DNA from: Elysia crispata
Taxonomy: Eukaryota > Mollusca > Gastropoda > Plakobranchidae
Direction: 5' to 3'
Length of the DNA: 64,000 nucleotides
NCBI GenBank assembly: GCA_033675545.1
Contig: JAWDGP010000269.1
Span: 575,001 to 639,000 of the forward strand
Positions 62,654 through 64,000 of this stretch are shown here, piece after piece. The translations under genes were made by a program, and so were the position numbers. The notes below the pieces were generated by a model. It was not told the DNA's origin, made no database searches, and saw only the letters and a list, made by a program, of their open reading frames with translations. Position 1 is the stretch's first letter. Every line of letters begins with the position of its first letter.

Positions 62654-64000
62654 GTAAGTTTCATAGCTTAAGAAGTTTCCAAAGATAAAGAAACATACAG
62701 TATTACTTGTACTAGCCAAATAAATGCACGCCTCGATTAAATTATTACTTTAGAGGCAAATTTTTTACCATCTAATACAATACTCTAAACCAGCCTCAGT
62801 TTTTAACTATTTCGATATCTGGCAGAAAGTCAGGTTTTTCTATTTCATATCAAAATTAGTGAAAGAGAATAAGGGGAGAGAACGAGAGTTGACTAAGCTG
62901 GACACCTCTAGCATGGATATAAAGAGTGCTGAGGCTACGCTAAGCAAACAGGGAAAAGTTTGGAAGGCACAGACCAGATGATCATGCAAAGCTGGTCTGA
63001 AAAAGAAAACAAAATTATCAGCTGGCTTCTCTCCCCTTGGATACATGAAAAAGAAAACAAAATTATCAGCTGGCATCTCTCCCCTTGGATACATGTATAA
63101 TTTACAAGACTAAGTTTTGAACTGCAACCTTCGACCTTTCGCTATGTTAAAAAGGAAAGTAGCACCAAATATTGTCACTATTCTGAGATGCATGTGTCTC
63201 AAACACACTGTAAATAAGCCACTAGAGCATTATATGTTTGAGAAAACACTGTTGTACACCATAACAATCTGAAGTCCAAATTTTTTTTTATATATATATT
63301 TCTGTTTTTGAATCCAATTTCAATGACTGTTTGAATTTCTACCTCTCAATATGATGGGTAAGAAAAAAATTTTGACTTTCAAGTAAAGTTTACATGACAT
63401 GCTTGGGTGGGTGTAAAAATTTTTCGGGGAAATTTAGGGAGATTTAACTTCTCAAAAAAGAAAAAAAAAACAACAGTTATAGATCACTTTATTGATAAAG
63501 GAAAGTCATAGTTAAAATATTTAAATACATGTATACAGTGCACATATATTATATATCGCAAACCATCAAACACCTTGGGATTATTAAAGAAAGAAATAAA
63601 ATAAAAAGAAAGTTAAGTTATCAGAATGTACACCACCCATATTTAAAGAATGGAATAATGAAGATGAAATTTAAAAAAAAAGTCATGATAATCCATCTAG
63701 ACTGCACTTCAAATTGAGGTTTGGGATATGAGAACTCCACTGTTAATTGGGGAGGTGGGGAAAGGAGAAAAGGACAAAATAAAGAAAATGCCTGAAACCA
63801 TCCATTTGGTGTATTATACTTAAGCATTAAAAATAAACGGTATAAATAGCAAGGTCAAATAACAAAGTTTGATATGAATCCTAGAGAAGTTATTTTTTTT
63901 TAACAAGCGCAATGAAAAGTGTACTAATAGTAGTATTATATTGGTCTATTGCAGTTTATGAATGTGTGTACTATGTAAGCTGAATAAATATTTTGTAATC
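62654..64000. other. Right edge, probable intron of the last gene
   Basis: No further exon was supported. The stretch contains a 48-bp tandem duplication and AT-rich sequence. Short frames here lack splice sites or recognisable content. The 5' donor at 62654 implies this is at least partly intron. Confidence 0.4.
62999..63094. repeat. 48-bp tandem duplication
   Basis: Two copies of a 48-bp unit, starting GAAAAAGAAAACAAAATTAT and ending CCCCTTGGATACAT, differ at one or two bases. Because 48 is a multiple of three it gives a repeated 16-residue frame on the minus strand, which is not thought to be coding. Confidence 0.95.

Overview
This window looks like AT-rich nuclear DNA from an invertebrate animal. 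Genes are split into many exons by GT-AG introns, there are no operons, and microsatellites, short inverted-repeat transposons and decayed LINEs are common. The protein set (spindle checkpoint MAD1, mitochondrial TFAM, carboxypeptidase E, CAML), the RTE-clade LINE pieces and the dispersed ATCTAG-rich tracts fit a mollusc, probably a gastropod. That placement is inference; no sequence search was possible. Exon borders were set by hand from splice sites and codon phase.

Layout. 1-4514: no confident gene; a 960-bp foldback repeat, a degenerate tandem repeat and a possible GC-rich promoter. 4515-7871 (+): the last five exons of an unrecognised cysteine-rich, probably secreted protein, with an antisense RTE fragment in one intron. 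7872-11914: gene-poor, dominated by (CT)n/(GA)n tracts. 11939-26316 (+): complete MAD1 (MAD1L1), 15 coding exons, 749 residues. 27771-33939 (-): TFAM, two HMG boxes, with the mitochondrial-targeting first exon not found. 37645-49778 (+): a carboxypeptidase E-like prohormone processing enzyme, nine exons, 565 residues, with a decayed RTE retrotransposon in intron 4 and an unusual helical C-terminal extension. 55716-59179 (-): CAMLG/CAML, four exons, 275 residues. 62518-64000 (+): the first coding exon of an unrecognised gene that runs off the window.

MAD1 and TFAM converge, as do CPE and CAMLG; TFAM/CPE and CAMLG/the last gene are divergent. The genes do not form one pathway: they cover the spindle checkpoint, mtDNA packaging and transcription, peptide hormone maturation in secretory granules, and tail-anchored protein insertion at the ER.

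Mobile DNA includes three copies of one roughly 450-bp pogo/Tigger-like MITE with TA target sites, a 1,049-bp nested inverted-repeat element, three RTE-clade fragments and a probable tRNA-derived SINE. I found no convincing wholly new system. The best leads are the cysteine-rich gene, the carboxypeptidase tail, and the two inverted-repeat elements.
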